DNA from: Nonomuraea sp. NBC_00507
GTDB lineage: Bacteria > Actinomycetota > Actinomycetes > Streptosporangiales > Streptosporangiaceae
Reading direction: 5' to 3'
NCBI RefSeq assembly: GCF_036013525.1
Contig: NZ_CP107853.1
Coordinates: forward strand, 1,240,001 to 1,304,000
Length of the DNA stretch: 64,000 bases
Shown: positions 43,110 through 52,016 of the stretch, piece after piece
How positions within the stretch are numbered: position 1 is the first letter of the stretch
How the letters are laid out: each line of letters starts with the position of its first letter
The notes under the pieces: model-generated
The model's database searches: none
Told to the model about the DNA's origin: nothing
The model's input: only the letters and a program-made list of their open reading frames with translations
Made by a program: the position numbers and the translations under genes

Positions 43110-43570
43110 CGCCGCACGACCCTCGCCTCGAGCCTGGCCAGCGCCTTCTCTCCCGCGGCCCGCACGCCCACGGGAACGAGCGCCGCCCGGCCGGGAACGC
43201 GGACTCCTCCGGTCTGCGCGACCAGGGTTCCTCCCGGTACGGCTGCCGCCGCGACGCCGACGATCAGGAACCTGCTCTGCATCCAGCACCAGCCGGGCAG
43301 CAGCTCGACGTCGAACCTGGCACGCATGCCGTACCGGCTTCGCGCCTTGGCCACCAGGCGCTCGCTCCCGTGCCCGGAAACGATGGTCAAGTGGCGCATG
43401 TCCGGCTCGAAGGTGCCGAACTCCTCTTCCAGGGCGCTCACCACGGACCAGACGTCCTCGAACGGAGCGGGGATGACGCGTTCGGCTACGTCCGCCCCGG
43501 GGATGGCGGAGGCGAGCACCCGCAGCCTCCGTACCGGGTCCAAATCAGCAACAGGCCAAGTCATATCCAT
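43106..43570 (-). CDS. SRPBCC-like protein coupled to the sigma factor
   Basis: 154 residues from ATG 43570; the ATG has no good ribosome site and 43609 is an alternative. VIPAPFEDVWSVVSALEEEFGTFEPDMRHLTIVSGHGSERLVAKARSR and FDVELLPGWCWMQSRFLIVGVAA fit a ligand-binding SRPBCC fold. Stop overlaps the sigma start (43106-43109). Ligand sensing for the sigma factor is inference from gene order. Confidence 0.65.
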   Translation of the reverse strand: MDMTWPVADLDPVRRLRVLASAIPGADVAERVIPAPFEDVWSVVSALEEEFGTFEPDMRHLTIVSGHGSERLVAKARSRYGMRARFDVELLPGWCWMQSRFLIVGVAAAAVPGGTLVAQTGGVRVPGRAALVPVGVRAAGEKALARLEARVVRR

Positions 43571-43636
43571 CCAGAGGCGTCGACCGCGGCGAAGGTTCCA
43601 TGGAACCACCGACGATTTCCGCTCCTCCTGCCGGGC

Positions 43637-44245
43637 ATGAGAATCTCACTCCCGGCGGCCTTCGTCGCCTCCGTCCTCCTGCTCGACGCGTTCCTTCACC
43701 TTTTCTGGTTGGTACGGCCGGCCGCGGACCCGCGAGCGCTCTCCCTGGCGGTGCTCAACTTCGAGACGCCCTTCACGGCGCGCGTCCTCGTGCCCCTGAT
43801 CGCCATGCTCACCGTCGCCGCCCTCTCAGTGATCGCCGTCTCCCTCGGGCGGGGTGGTCGGCTCGCCAAGGCGGTCACGCTCGCGCTGGGCGGCGGGCTG
43901 CTCGTGCGTGCGGAACTCGGCCTCGCGTGGGCGTTCGGGCTGGGCACGGACACCGGTACCCCGTTCTACTGGCTCAACCTGCTGCTCTACAGCCCGCTGT
44001 GCGTGGCGCTGGGGTTCGCGACCGGAGCCGTGCTGATGCGGCTTTCTTCTCGGAGGTCGAAGCATGAGGCTGAGGCGGATTGGTGTTCAGTACGTCCTTG
44101 CTGTACAGCAGCCCGGTACAGCAACGCCGACGTGCAACAGCACGCGTCGACAGCCTCCGTCTGCCACTTGACCAGGAGGAAGACCTCTCTGCGTGGTGAC
44201 TGGCTCCTGTTTGCAAGCAGGAAGTCAGGAGTTCGAATCTCCTAG
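43637..44245 (+). CDS. Four-segment membrane protein (DUF3995-like), C-terminus fused to the att arm
   Basis: 202 residues from ATG 43637. About 130 residues hold four membrane segments (LLLDAFLHLFWLVRPA, VLVPLIAMLTVAALSVIAVSL, AVTLALGGGLLVRAELGLAWAFG, YWLNLLLYSPLCVALGFATGAV), the layout of DUF3995. From about 44070 the frame reads through the class II arm region and the tRNA fragment (WLLFASRKSGVRIS) to a stop in the att copy, so the real C-terminus was lost at integration. Confidence 0.65.
   Translation: MRISLPAAFVASVLLLDAFLHLFWLVRPAADPRALSLAVLNFETPFTARVLVPLIAMLTVAALSVIAVSLGRGGRLAKAVTLALGGGLLVRAELGLAWAFGLGTDTGTPFYWLNLLLYSPLCVALGFATGAVLMRLSSRRSKHEAEADWCSVRPCCTAARYSNADVQQHASTASVCHLTRRKTSLRGDWLLFASRKSGVRIS
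44100..44125. repeat. Class II arm repeats, copy 3
   Basis: GCTGTACAGCAG, CCCG, GTACAGCAAC, ending 85 bases before att copy 6. The entire region 44092-44246 is about 90% identical to 58690-58843. Confidence 0.78.
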
Positions 44246-44246
44246 G
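44210..44246 (+). repeat. tRNA-Ala 3' fragment, attachment-site copy 6, left part
   Basis: Matches the tRNA from TTTGCAAGCAGG to CTCCTAGG, then stops at the left end of the TnpB element. The remaining bases appear at 46591-46600. Confidence 0.9.
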
Positions 44247-46590
44247 GTTTGGACTGCTCGTCGTATTCGCTATGGAAACCTAGGTGTCTGCACTGATCTC
44301 GTGGTGGCGCTATCGGGTTGGCGGTGACGGCTAGGCCCCAGGGCTGGATCACTTTGCCAGGCGAGTGCGCGTCAGTGAGGCGCCCGCCGATCTGGTTGCC
44401 CCGTGAGAACACCGAGCCTTGACGCCCGCGACGTAACGGGCGCTGGCCGGTTTTGGCCGGGCAGGTAAGGGCGTGGCGGGCATCAAATCGTTCACATGTT
44501 CTACCCGGCAGGGCCACGTGTTGGTAGTCTTACGGTCACTGACAGTGAAAGCTGGAGCGGGCCGGGGCGGGGGTGGATGCATGAGCAAGCTCACCGCGAC
44601 CGCGACCTGCACTGCCCATGGCGCGATCGTGGAGCACACCGGTCAGGTCGTCCCCCAGGCGCTGCTGGCCCAGCGGGTCGCCTGGCTGACCGGCCTGGCG
44701 CAGGACCTGACCGCCCGTCTGGTCGCCGGCCGGTGGAGTGCGGCGGATCTGGACGCACTGGCGTCTGGGGTGGGGCTGGACGGGCGGGCGTTGCCGGCCA
44801 AGGGCTGGATGGCTATGCGCAGGCTGGGCTGGAGCGTAACCCCGACTTCGGGCGTGCATGTGTGTGATCGGGTGCTGCGATGCGCCCAGGAGCAGGCGGC
44901 CCGCCTGTTGCGGCTGGCGCTGCACCGCCGCGAGCTGGTGGCGGCGATCGTGGCGACCTGGCCGCGTGACCCGGGCAGGCGCAACGACGCCGAATGGGCG
45001 GCGTTGCGGACAGTGCTTCTGGGCGGGGTGGGCCCGGCGGAGATCCGCAACCGGACCCGGCAGATCCGCGCCTACCGCGACGCGCACCACGGCCGCCTGC
45101 CGGCTGATCTGACCGAGCTGGAGGGGCCTCCGGCATGTGCGGCGCAGATCGTGCTGGCCGCTGCTGACCGACAACTGGCCACCCTGGAGCGCACCGGGGA
45201 GTACAGCGCCCGGTTGCGGGTGAAGCTGCCCCTGACCGCCTGCCCCGCCTCCGCCAAGGATTGGGCCTGGCACCTGCTGCCCATCGCCCTGCCGCCGACC
45301 GTGCCTGCGGAGGCGAAACTGTGCGCCCCCACCCTACGCGTGCACCACGGCCGGGTACGCGTCGATCTGCCGTTCCAGATCCCGATCGGCTTCGCGCCGG
45401 CCACCGGTCATGTGATCGGGTGCGGCTTCGACTGGGGGCTCAATAGCCTGCTCACCGGCACGATCGGGCATCTGACGGCCGACGGCCGGGTGGTCACGGA
45501 TGGGCGGCCGCTGGCCTACGACGCGAGCGGCGTGTCGGCCAAGCTGCACCGGCTGCGGACTGAACGCGAGCACCTGGCCGCCAAGCGCAAACACCAGGAG
45601 CGGCTGCTTGCCGGCCTGGCGCCCGCCGACCCCCGCTTCGCCGAACTGGCCGGGGCGTACGAGGTCGTCAGCGTCGAGCACGAGCGGCTGTGCGCACGCA
45701 TCCGGCACCTGAACAAGGCGCTGGCCTGGTCGGCGGCCCGCTGGGCAGTCGACCAAGCGGTCGCCGCGGGGGCGACGGTCATCTACCTGGAGGACCTCGC
45801 CACGCTGGAGGCGCGCGGGCGGCGCGGACAGGCGAACGCGCGGCTGTCGGGGCAGGTGCGCGGGCAGATCGTGGAGGCGATCCGGCACCTGGCGGCCAAG
45901 AAAAGCATCGCCGTGGTCACCGTCCCGGCCCGCGGCACCTCCAAGTATTGCCCCCGCTGCGGTGACGGCACCTCTATCCTGCGGCATTGCCCGGCCCCGG
46001 ACCGGCTCGCCGAGCGAGGCTGGGCGTGGGCCTGGTGCCCGGCCTGTGGGCTGTCGTGTGATCGCGACTGGGCGGCGGCCGAACGCATCCTCGCCCGCGG
46101 CCTGCTCGGCCAGCACGCCACCCGCACCGACCGCGCCACCGGGACCCGCACCATCCGGCAGGTGGTGGAGGGCAACGTGGCCCGCGCCCGCCGCCCTCGC
46201 AAGGCGACCCGGGCCGCCCGCCGCGCCCGCCGCACCCGAACCGACCTGCACCCCCGACCCGAGGCGCGGGACCGAGCCAAGAACCGGCCCACCCCGAAAC
46301 GCCCTACCCGCACCCCGACGAACAGTTCGATGACCTCCAGCCGTGTGCCCGACCGGCGCACGGTGCCCGCCCCACCCCCCAGGGGTGGACAGCGTCCGGC
46401 GGGCCAAGCACCCCAGACGACCCGCCCAGCGGGACGCACAGGGCTTGCACGCGATCCTCACCAGCGGACCGGCTTCCACCGCGTCGCGGCCACCCCCGTA
46501 CTCCCCCTGGGACCGTACGCAGACGGCCCGCCACGGCCACGCCCGCCCGATTTGCCCGAAATCCTCAGGTAAACACAGAGAATCGCAGAC
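44247..46590 (+). mobile_element. TnpB-only transposon (IS605/IS1341-like) inserted in att copy 6
   Basis: The outer sequences are exact continuations of each other: CTCCTAGG on the left and CTCCACCAGCA on the right make the uninterrupted att copy. No target duplication is seen, in line with IS605/IS607 type insertion (one G of overlap is ambiguous). The element has no TnpA gene, so it depends on a transposase elsewhere. Short subterminal palindromes may exist but were not resolved. Confidence 0.8.
44581..46572 (+). CDS. tnpB: TnpB RNA-guided nuclease
   Basis: 663 residues from ATG 44581; an upstream start at 44473 gives 699. RuvC residues: Asp in GCGFDWGLNSL (about residue 286), Glu in IYLEDLATLEARGR (about 405), Asp in GLSCDRDWAAAERIL (about 498). 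The zinc ribbon has CPRCGDG and CPACGLS, four cysteines. A basic 160-residue tail of low complexity follows and overlaps the expected omega RNA. TnpB cuts DNA that matches its guide next to a TAM. The stop is 18 bases from the right end. All catalytic residues are present. Confidence 0.9.
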   Translation: MSKLTATATCTAHGAIVEHTGQVVPQALLAQRVAWLTGLAQDLTARLVAGRWSAADLDALASGVGLDGRALPAKGWMAMRRLGWSVTPTSGVHVCDRVLRCAQEQAARLLRLALHRRELVAAIVATWPRDPGRRNDAEWAALRTVLLGGVGPAEIRNRTRQIRAYRDAHHGRLPADLTELEGPPACAAQIVLAAADRQLATLERTGEYSARLRVKLPLTACPASAKDWAWHLLPIALPPTVPAEAKLCAPTLRVHHGRVRVDLPFQIPIGFAPATGHVIGCGFDWGLNSLLTGTIGHLTADGRVVTDGRPLAYDASGVSAKLHRLRTEREHLAAKRKHQERLLAGLAPADPRFAELAGAYEVVSVEHERLCARIRHLNKALAWSAARWAVDQAVAAGATVIYLEDLATLEARGRRGQANARLSGQVRGQIVEAIRHLAAKKSIAVVTVPARGTSKYCPRCGDGTSILRHCPAPDRLAERGWAWAWCPACGLSCDRDWAAAERILARGLLGQHATRTDRATGTRTIRQVVEGNVARARRPRKATRAARRARRTRTDLHPRPEARDRAKNRPTPKRPTRTPTNSSMTSSRVPDRRTVPAPPPRGGQRPAGQAPQTTRPAGRTGLARDPHQRTGFHRVAATPVLPLGPYADGPPRPRPPDLPEILR

Positions 46591-46600
46591 GCTCCACCAG
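46591..46600 (+). repeat. tRNA-Ala 3' fragment, attachment-site copy 6, right part
   Basis: GCTCCACCAG is the remainder of the core. The next bases CAAGAAGACACCCCC resemble the sequence after the true tRNA gene (CAAAAACACCCC). It fixes the right end of the TnpB element. Confidence 0.85.
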
Positions 46601-46608
46601 CAAGAAGA

Positions 46609-46639
46609 CACCCCCGCTTAAGATCGATAAGCGGGGGTG
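46609..46639 (+). terminator. Hairpin after att copy 6
   Basis: CACCCCCGCTTA pairs perfectly with TAAGCGGGGGTG across a seven-base loop AGATCGA. Same place as the terminator after the tRNA. Confidence 0.75.
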
Positions 46640-46669
46640 CGTGTCTAGCGCGGTGCGCCTGAAGCCTCA

Positions 46670-47146
46670 CTATCCGTAGGCATACTCGTCGATATCTAGC
46701 TCCGCGTGGGTGCGTCGAAGGAACTCCAATGCCCTGGTCTCGAGGTGCCAGCCGAGGAGCTGGTGTTGCCCAGGTAGTATCTGCAGGTCTTCGGCTGGGC
46801 TGGTGAGGTCCGCGTCCTCGCCGTCGGGGTGCTCGAAGACCCGTACGACCTGTAGGACGCTAGAGCCGGGGCTCCCGTCGATCTGGTCGAGCTCGGTGGC
46901 CAGCTCACCGATCCGATAAGCGTGGGCGTACAAGCGATCAAGAATTTGGTTGATTTGCTCGTCCACTGTGAGGCCGGGTTTGCGGCAAACGATCCGCCAC
47001 GTGTGACAGACGGGTACGGGCGGCTCGGTGTGGCGGCTGCCGCGGATGGTCACCTCGTCGGGCTTAATGCCTAGCCTGGCGGTGATGTCGGCGGCCGGAA
47101 CCTGGCTGGAGGCCAACGCGAAGTATACGTACTGGTGCACGCGCAT
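46670..47146 (-). CDS. DUF4279 protein
   Basis: 158 residues from ATG 47146. MRVHQYVYFALASSQVPAADITARLGIKPDEVTIRGSRHTEPPVPVCHTWRIV is the DUF4279 opening, with the conserved PxxxxxxH-W. The family is small and soluble, found in phage and island DNA, function unknown. It is the first gene of unit E6. Confidence 0.8.
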   Translation of the reverse strand: MRVHQYVYFALASSQVPAADITARLGIKPDEVTIRGSRHTEPPVPVCHTWRIVCRKPGLTVDEQINQILDRLYAHAYRIGELATELDQIDGSPGSSVLQVVRVFEHPDGEDADLTSPAEDLQILPGQHQLLGWHLETRALEFLRRTHAELDIDEYAYG

Positions 47147-47935
47147 GGGCAGGACCCTATCGACGGTGACGCCCGCAAACGACGCACGAAAGATCGGCCG
47201 ACAACGGCACCTGTCACACATGTCCTGGGACTGATGTGTCAAGCATGTCCCGGGACAGGACAAAAGTGACGACCGCACCGCCTGTTACAACTTTCCTCAC
47301 GTCTTGCACACCGTGATCACGGATAGGAGGCGTGTGCTGGATCACGTGGTTTTGTTCGTCTGAAGCGGCGCCATCTGGTCGCCAGATTCGACACCAGTCG
47401 CTGAGAGGGAAGGTCGATGTTCGCGAGTTTCGACTCCGCTCGGTGGAGCATCGTCGACGGTGTGGGCCGGGGCGGGGTCTGGCGTTCGCTGCGAGTCTGC
47501 CGCGACGCCCGGTACTGCTCGCCGGCTTGCCGGACCCGCGCTTACCGGGCCAGCACGTTGACATGACGGCGACAGACCTGTGCTTTCCACGTCATGGTCG
47601 ACCGTCATGACGGCCGCGTGTTTGCCTTGGCGCATCGGCGTGTCCCTGTTGGCGCTAGCGCGCTCTTCGTATACCGGATCTTCCAATGAGCGGGCCCTCA
47701 GGTGTCGGTCGTCGCCTGGCCTCCTCGATCAGCGGTGCACGGGCACGTGAGTGCCTTCAGAGCTGCCGCTCGCGTCCCTCATGCCGCGGTGCCTGCGTGC
47801 TGCGTGCGCTCGATCCTGATCTACCGAGCGAGCGCCCTGTTGCAGGTAAGTCTTGCCCCCCAACAGCGATGAGTCTCGCGGTGGTCCCAGGTCTACACGA
47901 CACACCGCTCCATCGCACTCGAATCGGGAGGCATC
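47147..47935. other. Long gap, no intact gene
   Basis: At 47236-47260 TGTCAAGCATGTCCCGGGACA resembles an IS481-type terminus without a partner. At about 47500-47550 the plus strand encodes CRDARYCSPACRTRAYR, a zinc-finger-like end common in actinomycete phage proteins, as a fragment. Nothing else is supported. Confidence 0.4.
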
Positions 47936-48604
47936 TTGAAGCTTCTACTCACGTCCGGGGGCGTCACGAACACGAGCATCCGCGATACGCTGATCGACCT
48001 GCTGGGCAAGCCGATCGCCGACTCCAGTGCCCTCTGCATCCCTACGGCGCAGTATGGCCACCCCATGTGCACGCCAGCCTCAGCCTGGCGCTTCATCGCC
48101 GGACAGACCCCGGGACCCATGTGCGACCTGGGCTGGAAATCGGTGGGCGTCCTCGAGCTCACCGCACTGTCCAGCATCGGCAAGGACCGCTGGGTCCCCT
48201 GGGTCCAGGAGGCTGACGTCCTGCTGGTGGACGGCGGCGATGCAACGTACCTGTGCCACTGGATGCGGCAGTCCGGGCTGGCGGATCTCCTGCCGTCGCT
48301 GCCCGACACGGTCTGGGTGGGGGTGAGCGCCGGAAGCATGGTGATGACCCCCCGGATCGGTGACTACTTCGTCGAATGGACGCCGCCCACCGGAAGCGAC
48401 CGCACCCTAGGGGTCGTCGACTTCTCGATCTTCCCGCACCTGGGACACGAGCTCATGCCGGGAAACACCATGGCCGAGGCGGAGAGATGGGCCGCCGACA
48501 TCGGGGGTCCGGCGTACGCCATCGACGACCAGACGGCCATCAAGGTGACCGACGGCACCGTCGAGGTCATCTCCGAGGGGCATTGGAGGTCCATTTCCTC
48601 CTAG
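47936..48604 (+). CDS. S51-family peptidase (dipeptidase E-like)
   Basis: 222 residues starting at TTG 47936 after GGGAGG. LLLTSGGVTN opens the flavodoxin-like fold; ADVLLVDGGDATYLCHWM and VWVGVSAGSMVMTP hold the nucleophile Ser (about residue 130) of the class I glutamine-amidotransferase-like group; FSIFPHLGHELM gives the His. It should cut Asp-X dipeptides or a related substrate in the cytoplasm. Confidence 0.85.
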   Translation: MKLLLTSGGVTNTSIRDTLIDLLGKPIADSSALCIPTAQYGHPMCTPASAWRFIAGQTPGPMCDLGWKSVGVLELTALSSIGKDRWVPWVQEADVLLVDGGDATYLCHWMRQSGLADLLPSLPDTVWVGVSAGSMVMTPRIGDYFVEWTPPTGSDRTLGVVDFSIFPHLGHELMPGNTMAEAERWAADIGGPAYAIDDQTAIKVTDGTVEVISEGHWRSISS

Positions 48605-49213
48605 CCACCGACGCCAACCGCGATTGAGCGAGGCGCCCTCTCATGCCGCAGATTGCGTGCGCTGCGGCCATCCGGTCATGCCACATTCCAAGCGAGAACC
48701 CGGCGCCTGTGAGAACTTTCTGTACGTCTTCAAGGCGACCCCGAGGGGGCCGCACGCGCCGCCGACTCGGCAACGCCGCCGCCTCCCGCTGGCGCTTCCG
48801 GCAGACGGCTTGGAGCACGCCGGACGGCTGGCGCGGACGAGTGGTAGGGGGCCGCCGTGCGACGGTACAGCCTGATCACAGGGGGGCGCACTTCTCGGGT
48901 CACGAGGACGAGTTGGTCAGCGCAAGCGTACGCGCTCACGAGTGCCGGCCCTTTTCATGCCTAATGGGGCCGTAGCCAGCGAGACGGGTGAAATCCGATG
49001 CCGGAACCATCAGGCTTCGGCAGGCTTGCTCCCGAGCGGCCGGCGAGATGATCGCTCAAAGAAATGCCGGAGACCTATCTCTAGCCGGAGACGGCGACCT
49101 CGCCGGTTGCTGGGGACCAGGATGGCTGGTGGGGTGTTGCTGCCATCGAGCGCTGAACCATTAGGCGGCCACGGGTCCTCAGACGCTCCAGACTGCGGAA
49201 GGGGACACGGCTC
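48605..49213. other. IS110 left end region and upstream remnant
   Basis: A short frame at 48624-48740 encodes CVRCGHPVMPHSKREPGACENFLYVFK, a possible CXXC remnant (low confidence). The 200 bases before the IS110 gene at 49214 have no protein signal; in IS110 elements this left-end stretch encodes the bridge RNA. The exact left boundary was not found. Confidence 0.4.
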
Positions 49214-50443
49214 ATGGGCGAGATCTTCTGCGGCATCGACTGGTCCAGCCGTCACCACGACGTGGCCCTGGTGGATCAGGACGGACGCAAGGTCGCCAAG
49301 CCACGCATCGACAACACGGCCACAGGGTTCGCCGACCTGATGAGCCTGTTCGCCCAGCACAACCTCCGGCCCGGGACACTGAAGATCGCGATCGAGACCG
49401 AACACGGCCTGCTGGTCTCCATGCTGGCGGCCGCGGGGTATGCGATCTACCCGATCAACCCCAAGTCGGTCGACCGCTACCGGGATCGGCACCACCGCGC
49501 CCACGGCAAGTCCGATGTCGCCGACGCGCTCGTCTTAGCCCATCTGCTGCGCACCGATGCGCACCTGCACCGACAACTGGCCGCTGACACGACAGCCGTC
49601 CGAGCTCTGCACGTGCTCGCCCGCGCCCACCAGGACCTGATCTGGAGCCGCGTCCAAGAGGTGAACAGGCTCAAGACCCTGCTCGGCCAGTACTTCCCCG
49701 CCGCGCTGACCGCCTTTCCCGATCTCACCATCCGCACCGCCTGCGTCGTCCTCACGGCTGCCCCAACGCCCACGCAAGCGGCGCGCTTGACCGTCGAGGA
49801 ATTGACCGAGCTGCTGTTCACCGCCGGATGGGGCCGCCGTCGCGGCGCCGCGAGTCGGCTGGCCACCGTCTTCTCCACCGAGCACATGCGCCAGCCCGAA
49901 GCAGTGGAGCAGGCCTTCGGCCTGGCCGTCACCGCACTGCTGCAGACCATCTCAGCGATGACCACCGCCATCACCGGCCTGGAAGCTGAGATGGACCAGG
50001 CTCTGGGCCAGCATCCCGACGCGCCCATCTACCGCAGCCAGCCCGGGCTCGGCACCATCCTGGCCACCCGCATCCTGGCCGAGTTCGGCGACGACCCCCA
50101 CCGCTGGCCCGATGCCCTCAGCCGCCGCTCCTACGCCGGGACCGCACCCATCACCCGCCAATCCGGCAAGAAACGCCTCGTCACCGCCCGGTTCATCCGC
50201 AACAAACGCCTCTACGACGCGGTTCGAGCCCAAGCCTTCTGTGCCCTGCACTTCTCACCCGGAGCCCGCGCCTACTACGACCAACGCCGCACCGCCGGCG
50301 ACGGACACGAAGCCGCGCTACGCCGCCTGGCAGGCAAACTACTCAGCCAGCTCCACCACTGCCTGCTCCACCACGTCACCTACCAAGAAGACAAGGCATG
50401 GCCCCCACCGCCACCGAACCAGGCCAGCCAATCAGCCGCTTGA
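49214..50443 (+). CDS. IS110-family transposase
   Basis: 409 residues. The RuvC-like N-terminus has GIDWSSRHHDVALVDQDG (Asp), IAIETEHGLL (Glu) and HGKSDVADALVLAHLLR (Asp-Asp), giving the DEDD set. The C-terminal Tnp_20 domain has YRSQPGLGTILATRILAEFGD and the conserved Ser region SRRSYAGTAPITRQSGKKR. Full length, so likely functional. These enzymes recombine DNA with a structured bridge RNA. Confidence 0.93.
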   Translation: MGEIFCGIDWSSRHHDVALVDQDGRKVAKPRIDNTATGFADLMSLFAQHNLRPGTLKIAIETEHGLLVSMLAAAGYAIYPINPKSVDRYRDRHHRAHGKSDVADALVLAHLLRTDAHLHRQLAADTTAVRALHVLARAHQDLIWSRVQEVNRLKTLLGQYFPAALTAFPDLTIRTACVVLTAAPTPTQAARLTVEELTELLFTAGWGRRRGAASRLATVFSTEHMRQPEAVEQAFGLAVTALLQTISAMTTAITGLEAEMDQALGQHPDAPIYRSQPGLGTILATRILAEFGDDPHRWPDALSRRSYAGTAPITRQSGKKRLVTARFIRNKRLYDAVRAQAFCALHFSPGARAYYDQRRTAGDGHEAALRRLAGKLLSQLHHCLLHHVTYQEDKAWPPPPPNQASQSAA

Positions 50444-50794
50444 CACAGCATCCCCGTGGGGTGTCTCCGGCGGGGGCGCGGATGACCGTGGAAGCGTCGT
50501 GGGCTCTCCCCCCGCCCCCGCTGCCCGAGGATTCACGGGCCACCAGAACCTGTCAAGGCAGGCTGTGACCGTTGGGAGCACGGCGGGCCTGGAACCTCAC
50601 GGGCTCATGTACACGCGAAGCCTGCCTTGACAGAACCTGGCGTCCAGTCGCGATCCTTGATCAGCTAGCGGAGGCGGGGGAGAGTGGGGCGTGCGATGGG
50701 AAGGAACGCCATGCGCGTCGTCCGTGGGTCGGTGGAACGGCGGCAGACGGGCAGGGCAAGTCGTACGCCTGTATCTGGGCTTGCCGAAACAAGT
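50444..50794. other. IS110 right flank
   Basis: No gene. Contains the 15-bp inverted repeat described next and GC-rich hairpins. Confidence 0.4.
50550..50633. repeat. Inverted repeat downstream of the IS110 gene
   Basis: CTGTCAAGGCAGGCT (50550-50564) and AGCCTGCCTTGACAG (50619-50633) are exact complements with a 54-base loop. The stem is too far from the stop (about 110 bases) for a simple terminator. It may mark the right end or an RNA structure of the element. Confidence 0.55.
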
Positions 50795-51211
50795 TCAGCG
50801 ATCCAACAGGGCGTACCAGCTACCGACCCGCACTTCTCGCAGTTCACCCAGAGTGGAAAGGTAGGAGCACGCCGTACGTAGCTCCTCAACCGAGGGATGG
50901 GCGTCTGACAGTTCGTCGAGGAACCGTCCGATTCGCCAGGCGTCGAATGCCTCGACATCATCGACCAGGTCGACGTCGACCACTTGGCCTTGCTCATCGG
51001 TCATTCGACAGCCCGCGCCGTGGACTGAGTACTCAATACCCGTTCGCGACTTGCCCTCCCGAGGCAGCGTTCGCGTATGCCTCACTGCCATCATGAGATC
51101 CGCGACGCCATCGACATCCGGGTAGGCGTCGAACAAGCACGACCGAATGCGCTCCAAAGCGGCGGCGTAGCCTCGTACTGCCTCGATCGCTACCTGGGCA
51201 TTCTCATCCAT
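50795..51211 (-). CDS. DUF6896 protein
   Basis: 138 residues from ATG 51211; a longer frame to 51268 is possible. GIEYSVHGAGCRMTDEQGQVVDVDLVDDVEAFDAWRIGRFLDEL is the family motif (YxxHGxGC and DVDxV). Small, soluble, unknown function; such proteins are common in actinomycete cargo. Confidence 0.7.
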   Translation of the reverse strand: MDENAQVAIEAVRGYAAALERIRSCLFDAYPDVDGVADLMMAVRHTRTLPREGKSRTGIEYSVHGAGCRMTDEQGQVVDVDLVDDVEAFDAWRIGRFLDELSDAHPSVEELRTACSYLSTLGELREVRVGSWYALLDR

Positions 51212-51239
51212 GTGATCAGTATTGCGCGCCGCCGAGTGA

Positions 51240-51257
51240 GTGCCTAACTGGGTGACT
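51240..51257. repeat. Class III-like arm repeat, outer copy
   Basis: GTGCCTAACTGGGTGACT matches the class III arm at 10205-10222 at 16 of 18 positions. Confidence 0.5.
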
Positions 51258-51399
51258 TCCGGGGTCATGTTGTGCCACTGAATTTGGCCCGGTTAGGGTC
51301 AACGACACCTTGACGCCTTGCCGTAGCACAGCGAGCCCGGCTCTGCGTCTCTCGCTTAATCGATAGAACGGCAGGTGGAGTGATCTACACTCGCTCGCT

Positions 51400-51678
51400 A
51401 TGACGCGATTATTCGATCGTTTGGGTCTCTTTTCTCTGATCGTCGCCTGCCTCGCCATGTTCGCCGGTGGCCCGCTGAGAGCGAGGTGGGGAGCGCCGAA
51501 CTGGACGATGCTGGCTCTCGGGATCATTGCGGCAGCGCTGGCATGGCCTGGGGTGCGAAGGAAAGCCACGATCTCCACGGTGTCCAACCGCAGCATGTCA
51601 GTGGCGGGACTGGTGCTGGGGACGGTGGCGATCGGCCTCGGCGCGCTGCTTCTGGTGCTGGACATCCTTTGGCCGTGA
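51400..51678 (+). CDS. Small three-segment membrane protein
   Basis: 92 residues from ATG 51400: membrane segments at about 9-25 (LFSLIVACLAMFAGGPL), 33-50 (WTMLALGIIAAALAWPG) and 65-90 (SVAGLVLGTVAIGLGALLLVLDILW). Not recognised. Confidence 0.6.
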   Translation: MTRLFDRLGLFSLIVACLAMFAGGPLRARWGAPNWTMLALGIIAAALAWPGVRRKATISTVSNRSMSVAGLVLGTVAIGLGALLLVLDILWP

Positions 51679-51835
51679 TTGGCTGAGAGCTTAAAAGGGA
51701 GCCAAGTTGGGAGCCACGTGAGGCGAACCAACACGAACAAATCTGAACTCGATTGACCGGCAGGACCTCACGCCCGGATCAGGATGAACAGATCCACACA
51801 ACGGAAGTCTGGTTCGAGTCCAATCGCGGGAGCGA

Positions 51836-51852
51836 GTGACAAACTGAGTGAT
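51836..51852. repeat. Class III arm repeat before att copy 7
   Basis: GTGACAAACTGAGTGAT, 98 bases before the att core. Compare GTGACTAACTGAGTGACT at 10205. Confidence 0.6.
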
Positions 51853-51949
51853 ATCCCAAGCGCACTGCCCCACTCACTGATGCACATCAGTGCACACAAA
51901 CGTCTATCTACCAGGGCAAAGACCCAGTTCAATCAATCACGAAACTTCG

Positions 51950-51992
51950 TTTGCAAGCAGGAAGTCAGGAGTTCGAATCTCCTAGGCTCCAC
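51950..51992 (+). repeat. tRNA-Ala 3' fragment, attachment-site copy 7
   Basis: Matches from TTTGCAAGCAGG through CTAGGCTCCAC. The next 220 bases are almost identical to those after att copy 2. Confidence 0.92.
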
Positions 51993-52016
51993 AAGATCAG
52001 ATGGGCGATGACCAGG

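Noticed and set aside
47236..47260. Complete IS481 element
   Set aside because: Only one terminus-like sequence is seen; no transposase and no second end within the window.
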